Shown: positions 20,608 to 32,737, numbered from the stretch's first letter. The stretch: DNA of 64,000 nucleotides from Eleusine coracana subsp. coracana (GCA_032690845.1 CM064429.1:17516569-17580568); one strand, 5' to 3'. Notes: a model not told the origin generated them from the letters alone. Numbers and translations are program-made.

Positions 20608-22915
20608 ATGGAAAAAAAAAAGCTAATTGGAGATAATCTGGGTGGTCCCTATGGAGATAATAGGCGTACATTTGTGGATGAAGTGGTTTGGTTCACTAGG
20701 ATGAACACTCCACTAATTGGAGTTAAATATTGGAAAGAGGTGAATGAAAAGGTGAAGAATACAGTCACAAAATCTATAATGGTATGATTATTAATGACAC
20801 ATCTTTGATCATTTTACTGTTATATACATCTGTATACGCACTTAAAATATGTGGAGAAAGTATATCTCATCTTTTTCAGTAACTAGTTACATTATTCACT
20901 CCTATTTTCTCGTTCACATTATATTTATATGTGTTGTTTCTAACAGAGTCTATGGGACATTGAGAACAATGATGAAATGAAGGAAAAGATTTGGAAGATA
21001 GCAAAAGAACGCTACAAAGGATGGCGATCTGCATTTAGTGCTACATACAGGGCTTATGACAGCTATGATGAGAGAATGAAACATAAGCCTGAAGACATAG
21101 ACATTGTGGAGTGGCATTATTTGAGCATGTACTTTGGTTCTGGAAAGTTCAAGGTATGACATTATTTTATAAAATTAACAATTGAAGCATGTGTACCTTC
21201 TTTCGTTTATAAATATTATTTGTTCACTACTTGTAGAAGGTTAGCAGTCAGAACTCCTCAAACCGTCAAAAAATCAAAACCATGCATGTCATGGGCTCCA
21301 AACCTTACTCTCAGTGTAGTTGGGAAAAGGTAAATATTTTATTTAGTTTTTATTAATTACCAATTAAGTAAAAAATGATTTATTAATGACATATTATATT
21401 GCAATCATAGAGAGACTTAGAAACTGGTGCTGAGCCAGGAGTTTTGGAACTTTTCAAGACTACTCACACAAAGAAAGGAAAATGGACAACTGAATTGTCT
21501 GAGAGTATTTATGTGAGTATTAATTTGATCCTAAACTTACTTCCACTATACAACTATTTTTGTGTCACAAACTGATCTCAGTTAATTCATACCATTGTTT
21601 CTTTCCCTCAGGTTGAAACAGCCAGGAAATTGTGTATGACGGAATCGAATGAAGTGGGTGACTAAGAATCAAGAAGTACCAAATCTGCACCTGCTAAAGA
21701 AGATATTGTTTTCCAGAAAACATACAAGGAAACAACTGGAGCCAAATCATCTAAGTTAGGTGGCCATGGATACTTAGCCAACCCAAATAAGAACCAGCTG
21801 CTTCAGGAGAGACTCGAAGAAAAAGAGCGTGAAGTTCAAAGGCTAAGAAAACAGCTTGCAAAGGAAGCTGCTGATAAGGAGGCTGAGAAGGAACAACTTA
21901 AATCCTCAATTAGACAAGAATTGATGGAAGAGTTCAAAAAAATGATATCTCAAAATCAAAAACAAGCATTGATGCATGAGGTAATCAGAACATAACGTAT
22001 GCATGCTTATTTCTGTTATTTGCTTAACGTACATTATGATTCAAAATATATACTACTGTTTTCAACCAAACATTTTTCACCATGTACACTGTTAATGATG
22101 TAATATTCATGGAATAGTTTTGTTTCCCTAATTAAGATTACTGTCAATATCCTAGAAAATTTCTTTAAAACAAAGTTTATGCCATGGTTGTGCTACTGAA
22201 CCTCTATATTTCCTTGTGATTGCAAATAGATATATGATTCCTTATTTGTTAACTGTCCTTCATGAAATGTGTAGACTACTCCTAAAACAAATAATACAAT
22301 AGAAGATGAAGATAGGAGCATTGAAACCCATGATACAACAGAACATGACCGCAGAAACAATGAGGGTAACATTGAAGAAACTCCACTACGAAGGGTTGAA
22401 ATACCGAACCAAGTAAGAAAAATAAACAAGAATTTCAAACATGATTTGTTGGTGCATGAATTACAGTTGACATTGTTTCAATCACTTTTTGATCCAGATT
22501 GAGCCAAGAAGCTTTCTCACAACAGAGAAAGAAAATGTGCCACCTAACTACAATGCTAGACCTGAAAAAATTTCAAAGAATTTGTTCGGCGACAATCATA
22601 GGAAAGGCTGTCCAGCAGCAAAATACATTACTTCGCAGCAGCTATTGTCTGGTGCTAAAACACGAGCAAGCAAAAAGAAACAGCAGGTACGCACTTGAAT
22701 TGTGCTTTCATATTGACCTTCAAATTTTCCGGTGCCATTTCTAATTATGCTAAATATTCTTGTCATGGGAAATTATATATTTATGTTTGCAAACTAATCA
22801 ATTTAAATAAACAACATTCAGTAGCATCACAATACTGTTCAAGCTGTATTTTTCTGATTTCATTTTAAACTATGTTTCTCTTAAACAGGACAAGCACGCT
22901 CTAGAGGGCCCATAA
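20608..22915 (+). pseudogene. Transposase_24-type (Ptta/En/Spm) CACTA protein gene, one nonsense codon
   Basis: Eight exons with GT/AG borders join in one phase: 20608-20781, 20947-21153, 21237-21329, 21411-21512, 21612-21980, 22275-22412, 22498-22686 and 22889-22915, about 432 codons in all. Motifs of the plant Transposase_24 family are visible: WKIAKERYKGWRSAF in exon 2, NRQKIKTMHVMGSKPY in exon 3, and a Glu/Lys-rich coiled coil in exon 5 (LQERLEEKEREVQRLRKQLA). An in-frame TAA at 21663-21665 interrupts exon 5, but the frame stays open for over 100 codons after it. This suggests recent inactivation. The family corresponds to the DNA-binding accessory protein of CACTA elements rather than the catalytic transposase. 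Confidence 0.75.
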
Positions 22916-23229
22916 GACTCGGGATTGCTAAGACCCTACATATTACCATGTTGGATACATGCGCATGAATAATAGGATGGTGTCTAGAAACTTTAGTATT
23001 TGGAGTCATGAAATGGACAAGAGTTATTTTATCGTTGACATGTGATGAAATTGTTTAGTTATTAATTTGATGGCTTTTTGACCAGATTGTAAGAGTGGAT
23101 GATGATTTAATATTGGTCATACATGTTGTGTCAAATTCATTGTGAAATAATTCTTTAGCATTACGCATTTAATATTGATCTTATAACTACAAAATAAATG
23201 TTTCATAGTTCACTATTTTTCATAATTGC

Positions 23230-23897
23230 AAGGACAATTTAATGATGCTACATGTCATTATTACAACAATGCCCATATGGTTGCGATATCCTTGAAGCAT
23301 ATAGAAACCACTGTTATTGTGTTGCAATATCCATTATGCTTATGGCGACCACTCTTTATGTGTTGTAATATTCTTTATATATATAGCAATGACTAATGTT
23401 TTGTTGCCATTCTACTTGTGTATATAGTGACGATGCATACCTCGTTGCGATATCCGCTCACTATATAGCGATGACCTATATTGTGTTGCAAGAGTCATTA
23501 AGCATATTGCAACACCATGGGCATTTCTGCAACCTTGATAAGATGTAGCGACATTGGGACTTGCAACAAGCCTCTTGCATTGTAATAGCGCTTGCTTGCA
23601 TCTAGCTTAGCTTGTTGAAAAATAACACTATACCAACGGTGACCGTGGTTGCCAACACCACGCAGGCAACACCCATGATCGTTGCTTATACAATTCTTTA
23701 CCACGCCATTATTCGTTGCAACACTCCAAACTTATGGCAATGCAAAACCAAAGCGATGCATTACCCTATTGCAACTACCGCACATGCAACGCCTGCCAAC
23801 ACCAGGATTTGGTTGCGACTACAAAATATTGCAACAACAAAAATGACCTTATTGCAACATTTTTGTGTTGTTGTGCTAGACGAAAAACCTTGTGTTA
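23230..23897 (+). repeat. Right subterminal repeat region of CACTA element
   Basis: Many TTGCAAC/TTGCGATA units, predominantly in the orientation opposite to the left end. Open frames within it arise from the repeats and are not genes. Confidence 0.75.
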
Positions 23898-24032
23898 TAA
23901 CACGAGCAGCCTCTCGAACTGGACGTAGGTGGATACCCCGAACCAGTATAATCCTTGTGTCCTCTTGCATTGCCATCACCGAGCCTAAGCGCGCATCCCC
24001 GGAACAAATTCTGGTAGCCGATGACCAAAACA

Positions 24033-24170
24033 CCGAGACTCCTTAACAACATTTGCACCGGCTTGGAATGCGTCATTCCATGCCTTCTCGACAAGCTCCT
24101 CACAATCATCTTCTTTCAGCCACCGCGCTCCAAATTTGAAGCTCTCCTCACGCCTTGCATCGCCCATGCT
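24033..24170 (-). pseudogene. LINE (non-LTR retrotransposon) fragment
   Basis: Minus frame reads ESFKFGARWLKEDDCEELVE followed by KAWNDAFQAGANVVKE. This resembles the segment between endonuclease and reverse transcriptase in plant L1-type elements (F.FE..WL.E..C...V..AW). It abuts the end of the Tat-like LTR, so the gypsy element probably inserted into this older LINE. The rest of the LINE is not visible. Confidence 0.55.
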
Positions 24171-24537
24171 ATCACCGGCCCCATTAAGCTTGATTATTAT
24201 CAGTACGCATTTGAATTTTACAGGATCTTTATATTTGGTTTTACAGCATCACTTATACAACACCTGCCGGAGATGCTCTTACCCATGTTCTTTTCAGGAT
24301 CCTATTTCTCGACAAGCGAGTTATCTCAATCCCCGAGTCGTGGAAAAGCATAGGGAGAAGCTAATTTCTTTTTCTTTAGATAGATAATGAGAAGCTAATT
24401 TCTTTTGGCAAGAATGCCACATACGCGTTTCTCTCCCTCTCTAAATTCCCCGTTGCATGGATGATTGTAAGCAGAGAACCAATGAGATTTTGATCATAAA
24501 TATTCTGCCATCACCGATTGAATAACACTAGTAGTGA
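24171..24537. other. Intergenic, no gene seen
   Basis: Includes a short tandem duplication of GAGAAGCTAATTTCTTTT (about 24355-24408). A segment around 24240-24290 has the look of a MITE subterminal but has no defined ends. Confidence 0.5.
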
Positions 24538-24543
24538 TGCACG

Positions 24544-26878
24544 TGCGGCAGACACATGTTATTTTTTTATTAATTCAGATTACACTAACAATATTATTGA
24601 ATCATCTTACATAAGAGGTTAGTTGGAGGTCATGTTAGACTCTTTTCCCTTAAAAGTATTATAAGAGCTAGGTAAGAGGTCGGTTACATTACTACTGTGT
24701 CTATAAAAAAATATGCAACAAAATAAATAATAATATATCAAATATACACATATGAAACTATATATGTAAATTGTGATATCTGACTCTCCTAATCAAGAAA
24801 TTTATTTGTTCCTCAAACAATGCACCTAAAATCCTTCACAAACAAGAGGGAACATCCTAGCATTGTATTCCAAGCTTTGTATGAGTGTTGATTCATCGTC
24901 TCACAAAGAAAATAGAACATTTATAGAAGAGGAACAACATAGTATAAAGTTTTAGGAAAATTAGGCAATACAATAGAAGCTTGACTATTACCAAATTATA
25001 TTGAAAAAATAGCATGTAGTTTTATAAAAGTAAACAATAATAATCTAAGAATCATGGATATATATTCTAGTAATTTTAGCTATTTGTGCTATTTTTTAGG
25101 TAGAAATGGAAAGATCAAAGACCATTGTCCAAAAATAAGGTAATTAACATCCGATGGACAATAATGATGCACTGTAGCTAGTTAATCATTTCTATAATTT
25201 TTAGCACAATTACCAGCTATAATGCATGTACATTCCTCTTTAGCGTATGCAACAAGTCCGCCTTCCATTTGACGTTGGCTCATCTATCTATACTATAATC
25301 TATACTTCTATACTATAAAGATTAAACTTCAACCCATCTAAACACACCCTGCGACCTATGTACCCAACAAATCTAGGCCTTTCATTCCACTCCACTTTCA
25401 ATTATAGCCCTCTAATCAATTCTGGGCCGATTGCCAGGTATGACATGACAAAATCTCACATGAAAAACCCCCCTCATCTGCCACTATTTTCCATACTTCT
25501 CTCACCGCGCGAAATCAATCCGCCCGCACGTACCCACGTCCAGAATTCACGACATTGAGTGCAGCAGTCTATGGATCCCACGAAATCATCGACTTCTTTC
25601 CTTATGTCCAGAGCTCACAAAATCATCCTGCTTTTCACCCCTTTCCTCCTTTCCTTCCCCACAGAGCTAGATTGGAGATGGCTGCTCCAATCTCATGAGG
25701 ACGAAGGAGTCCAAGAGGACGTGACGGCGTTGCTGCAGCAAGTAACCAATAATGACGACGGTGCAGAAGTAGCTTATGGCTTGTAGCCGCGACCGGTGGC
25801 TACGCAAGCTGACCCAGGGAGGGGGAGGCGAGACCTGTACCCATAATGTGACATAATCAAATGCCAAATGTTATTTTGGGTGACAGTGACAGGATGAATG
25901 TTGTGAACTTTTTCAAATAGATTGTGCTACATCAATGTCTCTTGATCATAGAGTGAGCCCTGTTTTGGTTATTCACACATGAAGAACGCAATACACCAGC
26001 AACAGAATCATTTAGTGCAAACAGATACTTCCTATTAAGCATTTTAGTCATCAAAATTCAGGAATTACGTCAAAATTTGTGATTGTTTAATTATGACAGC
26101 TCATGCCTTGGTTAATTTGAAAAACTATTCGAGAATGGAAATAAAGAAAAGAAACATAGATTCCTTCTCCAACTTCAACAAACCCTACTGGCTCAGAGAG
26201 CTGCATTTAGCAAATTCAAAACAACTGTAAGCTGTTCATAGAAAATATGTTTCTTTTCACAAAGTAGCTATCACATTTAAACTGCTCTCCTGATAGATCA
26301 ATCACGAATTATCAATTGGATATTTCCTCAGAAATGGATGACAAATAACAAAATAAGTTGTCAGCTCACTTGAGTAGACAAGCCTGGACCATCCTTGTAT
26401 CCAGCATGTCCAGTGCCAACAACTATTGTAACTTTTCTTGGAACAGGATTTAGACTTTGGATCTGACACTATTTTAAAACAAAAAAAATCATGATCACTT
26501 GGCAAATGAAATATGTAATATGAATCATGATAACTTGGCATGTGCAACTATTAAGGCTACTCCATATGTACAACTGTTAAAAAAATTGAATGGGATGCTC
26601 CAGTGCAAATAAATCAACATATTAATTTGTCCAAAAGAGTACCATTGCAAGTCTAAGGTGTGACCAAAGCCATCAGTAAGTTAGATACAGAAGAAAAGAT
26701 TATCCACTGCAAGTATAATGTGTAACCAAAGCCATCCGTAAGTTATGTATTTCATCCTTCCAACATGGGCCAAAAGAATTTGATGCACAAAAGCCAAACA
26801 CAATTTGGCTGATAACAGGAAAAATAGAAACCATACATATAAGTTAAAAAAATAGCAAAGTATGATAGGAATTAGAAC
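24544..26878 (-). other. Helitron 3' portion without recognisable genes
   Basis: AT-rich. A segment at 25286-25330 (TCTATACTATAAAGATTAAA) resembles a second Helitron 5' end in plus orientation and could mark a nested copy. A GC-richer stretch at 25340-25830 follows it. The rest holds nothing I can identify. Confidence 0.4.
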
Positions 26879-27192
26879 CTTGCTAATGATGATCCCCTCA
26901 TTTTCCTCATCTATGGCCTTGGCATTCGATCGCTGTGCCACCTGCTGCTTGTTCTAGTCTAATATTTTCTACTTGAGACCGTTGACCTCGGCTTGGAGCT
27001 GATGAACTACTGGTCCATCCATCTGCGATTGAATTCTGAAGGGAAAAGATCCCACGAACTTAAATCTATTCACAACGACAATTTTCTCAAACAGAAAGCA
27101 AATATTGAACAAGGATCAACACAGACCTTGACAATCTTAGCTTTGAGCTCAACATGGTGTGCATTAGAGTCGAGGAACTCGTGGACGATGGC
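26879..27192 (-). pseudogene. Captured gene fragment, two exons (unidentified)
   Basis: Minus strand. One exon (27192-27127) encodes AIVHEFLDSNAHHVELKAKI followed by VK and a GT donor. A second (27035-26879) follows a TTTTCCCTTCAG acceptor, contains MDGPVVHQLQAEVNGLK and RSNAKAIDEENEGIIISK and ends at a GT donor. Two in-frame stops lie in the second exon. The Glu/Lys/Gln-rich sequence suggests coiled coil. I do not recognise the parent gene. Confidence 0.45.
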
Positions 27193-28787
27193 CTACAGAT
27201 CATGCATGAAGTGCAGGTAGCGCTAAGCACATGCATGACTCGGCGTGGGGCAGGGACCTTGACCTCTGTTTATTTGCACCATCCCCTTGGGTTCCATGTC
27301 TCCTTTTGTGTCATAGCCTGTCAAGTGAGACTGCATTAGGATATACAAATAGAGTCCTGCAAATAATATAGAAAGAGAACATTACAATTCTCTGTCTCAA
27401 AAAAAAAGAAGATAATTCTATAGCAGTTATCCTAGAAAAATGGTTGGTGAAAATTACAAGAGCAAGCCCCAATTGTACATTATGCTTTAATCAATCAAAG
27501 GAAAAATGTGACGGGGGAAGCAATAGAACAATGTGAAACTGAATTTGGATATGAAAGAAAAAGTTGCAAGGGAATGAAGGGAAAGCAATTGAATTGGACA
27601 GAAAAAAATGAAAAAGATTTCCATCCACTGTGAGGAGGAACTCCAAGCGAGACCAAGCCCATGTCCACTACCGGAACCACCTACTTCAACTCCCCTTGGC
27701 CCTTGCCATGTTGCACTGTACCCTACTCCCTGCACTCATCCGACCATCACCCTTGCCCCATGGCCCTAAATAGCAGCTCCAAACTTGATCAAATGTGAGA
27801 ACAACTCAACAAGTGACGGTGGCAGTCCCTTGCATATATTATGATGTCCTTTATCCTTCACATTTATTTACACTAAAAAATAAGGAAAGTACATATGTCT
27901 GAAACTGGATGCAATATATGTAAAAATAACAGCACCAAAACCTTTAAATCAAACACATAGTAATAGTAAAGGTAATAATTAGTAACAAGCACACTTATTA
28001 GCAATTTGTAACAACCACACTGTTCCATGATTATGAAGAAATAATTTGGAAAATATTGATATCACGTTCAGATGCATAAACAAAATTAAGCACCAAAAGT
28101 GATACAGAGATAAAATCTAGCATTATGACAATAAAAGCCAGCCAACCAACAGGATCAGTTCAATAGACTTGTCAATAAATTTCTGCATATTGACAAAAAT
28201 ATAACCTTTCCTATTATCTTCACAATTTCTAGCTAGGCCAAGACACAATATGATGTAGACCAATGTTGCTTCTTAAGGCTGAACCCATGTTATGGGGTCT
28301 TTGTTTAAATGTGCAAACAACAGCAAGCAAACCACACAACAGTACTGACAGTGGATTTCAGAGAGACAATGTGCATTCTACAAACAATGGATTCTTGCAT
28401 ATATAAATCAAAGCAAGCAAAACAGAGAATTTTCAGATCCAACAAAGAAGTAGCTGAATGTACGTCTGCCCTATGCTTCCACGAACACCATGACTCATCA
28501 ACAGTATGGTGCTAAAAGGACAGCGTTGAGTATAAAAATAGAAGTATGAACTCGCAACACCTAGTTTCTTTTCTTCTATGCATTTAAATTAAATCTAAAT
28601 TCAAAATTGTCTCTAATGACGGGGGCGCGCGTCACCTCGACCATTTCCCCACCATCATATTGCATCGGCAGTAGAAACAAGCATTCATTGCACATTGGTT
28701 ACGTAGTATATCTCACAAGTAATGCTGTTGATAAGCCATCCCTCGCAGTAGCACCATACTTGTCATAAAGCCTCTGATTTCTAAAAT

Positions 28788-29329
28788 GATTCACGTGAGA
28801 GCAAACACTTCCAAACAATCACCTTCCTAAACTAACTCCTTTCATACAACACTGATTTCTAAACTAACCTCCTCTATGCAAAGTACCTCAGTGCACATCA
28901 TGGGACCATCAGCTAAACATGAATCAGCAGTCAAGTAACTAAAAACAACCACCCAAATCAATAAGCAAGCAACCTTTACTTGTAGCATATTGCCATCACT
29001 GGTCCACGAGAAGCACCAACTGTACTTTAGTTAGTAGCTTTTAAATCCAAATTTCTTACATGACTGCATAATGCCATAGAGGCTGCTCAGTCCTTCTCTG
29101 AGATTACTCTTTGCTACCGCAAGATTTTTTGTGAGTCCACATATTTCTATTATTGATTCGAAGGAATCCCACAATCAGACATAACTGATTCACGTGACAG
29201 CAAACACTTCCAAACAATCACCTTCCTAAACTAACTCCTTTCATACAATACTGATTTCTAAACTAACCTCCTCTATGCAAAGTACCTCAGTGCACATCAT
29301 GGGACCATCAGCTAAACATGAATCAGCAG
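28788..29329 (-). repeat. Direct duplication of 143 bp including an exon end
   Basis: 28788-28930 and 29187-29329 are nearly identical (three mismatches noticed). The copied segment includes an exon-like end with a GT donor and following intron sequence on the minus strand. Confidence 0.75.
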
Positions 29330-29561
29330 GAAGGATAACTGATGCCTGGAAAACTGACCTTTGAGACATTTTGCCGAACACCTTAGGTGTGCCATCAATG
29401 GAGGCATTGTCGACGAGGTTATACATGAGGGAGACATCATGCACAATTGCTAGGGACATGGGGAAAAAGAGGAAAAAAACCACTGGAGTAAATTGAGTTG
29501 GCGAGCTAGACAAATCTGAGCAAATAGAACACTCTAGTGTTGTAAAAGCAGCAAACACCAT
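29284..29561 (-). pseudogene. Captured gene fragment (unidentified exon)
   Basis: Minus strand frame with IVHDVSLMYNLVDNASIDGT and PKVFGKMSQR, continuing to a GT donor at 29285 in the segment ILPADSCLADGPMMCTE. Its downstream end is within the duplicated block. The parent gene is not recognised. Confidence 0.4.
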
Positions 29562-30108
29562 TACTCCATGGCACTATGCCAAGGAGCATACTATACTGAC
29601 CCATCATCTCGATCATCCATCATTAAAATAAAAACTTAGAATCAAGCAGCTGCAGTACATCAGCAATCAAAGGGCAAGCAGTAGCACACACAGATGGTCT
29701 AAGTCGAACCTTGTGGCAGGTAGACAAGTGCGTACATTTTAAATGAAAAATATGAACATATAAAACTGTTATCTCCAAATCTAAGTGAACATATTTAAGG
29801 TGAGAATTCAGAACATATAGAACTATCCTCTCCTGCAGCATATCATTTGTTTGTCTTGATAACCTATCAATTTTTAGGATCTGTAGTTAGTTAATAGATT
29901 TGCTAAAGTTTTTAAATACTATAATACAAAATAAGTAATTTTAAAAGATGGCCTAGTTTAAATAATCATGCAAAAAGAGAGAATAGAACTCACAAGTTAG
30001 TAAATGTTAAGGAAAAAACTGCAGCCAGACAAGCTACACAGAATGTTGGACATATTGCAACAACTGAGCTATGGTGAATAGAATTCTAATTTTGAGATAC
30101 TAACATAC

Positions 30109-30405
30109 CTTGTTGGCATACCTTTGAAATCTTGTGGCATCTTCTGTTAACTGCACCATACATTTCATTAATTCAATCCTACAACAAAATGAATTTATGG
30201 CACCACCCAGAAGAGTGAAAAAATCAGTTACAATACTCGGCAAGCATTTAAATCTGAGCAATCCAATAGTAGCAGATGGAAGGAACTTAGTCCGGTAGTC
30301 CCTATTATGCAGGTAAGAAAAGGTGCTATAGGCAAGAAAAGATTCTGCTGCAATGAGTCCATGCACCATTTCTTTTGATGGTTCATTTACAAATATCATT
30401 GGCAC
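30109..30405 (-). pseudogene. Captured gene fragment (unidentified exons)
   Basis: A minus-strand exon 30178-30109 (ELMKCMVQLTEDATRFQRYA) has a TTGTTGTAG acceptor and a GTATGT donor. A second open stretch upstream (about 30405-30300, MVHGLIAAESFLAYSTFSY) may be the preceding exon. Both are in Helitron sense. Confidence 0.45.
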
Positions 30406-31002
30406 TTAGCATCAAACACCTTAATTTTATCACCAATGGACAGCCAAGATTCTTGTGTTGGCACCCAAATAGCATTAGAAGGAAACTATTGAAAAATAAT
30501 GCTACGATTGGTTCAGTAATATGAACTTGTAGTAGTCTGAGCTGCCTATATTTTTTTCAATTCAGTGGGTTAGAAAAACAAATAGGAAAATCTTAAAAAA
30601 TAGATGAGGAACTGATGCAATCACATTTTCCGGTAGGAATGGAAAGAGTTCGACAACTACTGAAGCAACCAAATATTGAACTGTACATTAATCTTGGGCA
30701 AGGCGGCCACATCGAAGAGCACAATGCTATGCATAATTTCTACAATATTATTTAGAACTTATTTACATAATATAATTTGATAAGGATTTGCCAGAAAGAA
30801 AAACACTTTGTTGATGTCTTCAAATTTTTCTTGAGCTTTCAAGTAACATGTATTTGGCTTTATGCTATCCCAATATTATTTTCTTAAACAGATTGTCCAA
30901 AAGAAGTCAAATAGTAACATAGAAAAATAGCATGTATCTAGCTACAGACCTGGTTTAGCCAACAATACTTTAACAGATTGGAGAAATAAGAGATAGTTTT
31001 AC

Positions 31003-31965
31003 CTGTAGAAGTGCAGAGAGTGAGACAAATCAGGGCCATCTGTTTGTTCAACTGGTAGAGTTAATGCTGGATCGATTAGAGGAAACAAACAAATAAAAAG
31101 TTGCATAGAGATGGACGAATTCACTTACAATCCTAAAAAAGTTGAATACACTATATCAGATCGGCTTGCAATGTATGGGGATGAATCCAAACATCAAGTA
31201 GATCACGATTCCAATTCATACCGGATTGGCTTTGAGCCGTCATTGACGGGGCTCTGCCGCGCTGCACATTGGAGTGCTTACCTTGGGACACGATGTGGCA
31301 CCAGATCCAGGCAAGGGAAACAGCCCCAGAAGTAGATGCATCAGACCTTTGGAAGAGGCAATCTGGTGATGAGGTGGATTTGGATCTGGGCCAAGAACGG
31401 TAGTGGCAACGAGGGCAGCAACCGGTGGAAGTCATGGAGCTTCCAGTCAGTCAACTCAAGGGCGAGGTCCATGACCGGCGGGTGAGCAAAGCGCACGACG
31501 ACGGTGGATGAGCACAGTCCACAGAATGCACAGTGTATAGGAGGCGGCAGCAGAGCACTGCGTGTAGGCGATGGTGTCTCTGTAATGCCACAGTGATGGG
31601 GAAATGTTGTAGGTTTAAGCAAATCACTGGAGATTGTTGTCTTAGAAAAGAAGCACGCGTACCATCGAGATGACCTTGAACTTGAAGATGACGGAGTGCG
31701 GCGGAGAAGCCCGTGCACGGAGGCCTCCTGTTCGTCTGTTGGAAGATCTCCTGGTGGTGGACCTCACGGAGGTGACTGAGGTGAGGGAACCTTCTGTCCG
31801 CGCAAACGACCTGCGATGCAGTGCAGGTGATCGCGGCAACCAGGAGAATACGGAGTACGGGGGGAGTTGGAGAGGTGGGCCGCATCGTGGCTGCGAGGCG
31901 GGGGAGCGCGAGGTGAGACGGGGACGAGGTGGTGCAAATGGCGAGCTGAACTCTACGGGCGGCAT
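31003..31965 (-). pseudogene. Captured gene 5' portion in Helitron
   Basis: Minus strand. The GC-rich segment 31965-31640 holds ATG-initiated frames and a possible donor (ATG|GTACGC). One frame begins with a hydrophobic, signal-like stretch. Further exon-like pieces are MDLALELTDWKLHDFHRLLP near 31410-31470, a piece ending CHIVSQ before GTAAGC near 31280, and LPVEQTDGPDLSHSLHFY ending at the donor at 31003. The order suggests the first half of a host gene. I cannot name it. Confidence 0.4.
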
Positions 31966-32016
31966 GACGACGGGATTCTTTCAGGGCATCGTGGCAGACG
32001 GTGTGCTATGAGGCGG

Positions 32017-32018
<2 letters not shown>

Positions 32019-32053
<35 letters not shown>
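32019..32053. repeat. (GA)n microsatellite
   Basis: About 17 GA units, in what would be the 5' leader of the captured gene on the minus strand (CT-rich there). Confidence 0.9.
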
Positions 32054-32055
<2 letters not shown>

Positions 32056-32318
32056 CTAGGGTTCCGCGGTTGAAGGGAAGGTGAGAGGGAAGGCGACACG
32101 GGAGCTATGCGGAACGCCGCTGAGAAAAACACAATGGTGGGGAGGAATAAGTGATTTTTGTGAAAGAATGAGTAGACAAAGTTTACACGTAGTGGGACTA
32201 TTCAAATCCTGTGGTTAGATGAAGGTGACCCATGCTAAATGAAGGTCTCAGATCGATGGGTGGGTGGCTACCTGTGGTGAGAAAACTGGTCTTGTTATTC
32301 ATCCTTTATTAGTTTAGA

Positions 32319-32568
32319 TATGCAATCTTATCAAGTTTTGCATACGTATCATCATGCTACTGCCATCAGCCCATCATAATTCTGTATGTGGCTTTAATCC
32401 TGAAACTTGAAACACTCATATCAAAATCCAGGTAACCGTCATGTGTGAAGGTCACCAGATCAGTTACTAATAAATGAACACTGATCTAATTGCAGCAGAA
32501 TTTTATCACCAAATAAACAGAAAAGTAGAAAGGGACATAGAAAAGCAATGAGCATGAGGCTTATTTAT
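32319..32568. other. Intergenic, nothing recognised
   Basis: AT-rich stretch between the Helitron end and the small LTR element; no feature seen. Confidence 0.6.
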
Positions 32569-32737
32569 TGTAGAAGAATAGAATAGATTGAATGGATGAT
32601 TGTATTGCTGAGCCTCATGGGTAGATTATATAGGAGTATATTACTTAGGGGCAAGAAGTCTTCCTTAGAGATAAGGCAAGCCGGGATAACATGCTCCTAA
32701 TCTACCATATCTAGAGATATCCTATTATACTCTAACA
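32569..32737 (-). repeat. 3' LTR of small LTR element
   Basis: 169 bp. It shares 'ATAGGAGTATATTA' and flanking blocks with 34458-34602. It is 24 bp longer, mainly through an insertion around 32690-32715. Confidence 0.85.

Larger units (their letters stand above)
19275..23897 (+). mobile_element. CACTA (En/Spm) transposon inserted in the Tat-like LTR
   Basis: Starts CACTACAAGATTTTGGGTC. The right end, reversed, reads TAACACAAGGTTTTTCGTC, matching 15 of 21 positions. It is flanked by the 3-bp duplication TAA (19272-19274 and 23898-23900). Both ends (19275-19805 and 23230-23897) are packed with short TTGCAATA / TTGCAAC / GTTGCGA repeats typical of transposase binding sites. It encodes only a Transposase_24-type gene; no DDE transposase (TNPD-like) is seen, so it is non-autonomous. 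Confidence 0.85.
18086..24032 (+). repeat. 3' LTR of Tat-like element, split by a CACTA insertion
   Basis: LTR starts TGTCAGGGATAAA at 18086 and runs to 19274. It resumes at 23901 after the CACTA element and its duplicated TAA (CACGAGCAGC…GAACCAGTATAATCCTTGTG), and appears to end …CCAAAACA at 24032. A CT microsatellite lies at 19101-19120 and a TATA box (TATAAAAG) at about 19145-19152. The joined LTR is about 1.3 kb. No 5' LTR is present. Confidence 0.75.
24538..32318 (-). mobile_element. Helitron, 7.8 kb, with captured exon-like fragments
   Basis: On the minus strand the right end reads A|TCTAAACTAATAAAGG, a plant Helitron 5' terminus. The left end reads …GCATCACTACTAG|T, a Helitron 3' terminus with CTAG and a GC-rich GCACGTGC palindrome 11 bases inside. 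Insertion between A and T without duplication fits rolling-circle transposition. No Rep/helicase gene is seen, so it is non-autonomous. Several exon-like segments with minus-strand splice borders lie inside, all in Helitron sense. Confidence 0.65.

Noticed and set aside
23612..24046. 144-codon plus frame
   Set aside because: Runs through CACTA subterminal repeats, the TSD and into the LTR; an artefact of repeat composition.
31670..32073. Plus-strand frames over the GA repeat
   Set aside because: Opposite to the splice-site orientation of the Helitron fragments; generated by GC content and the microsatellite.
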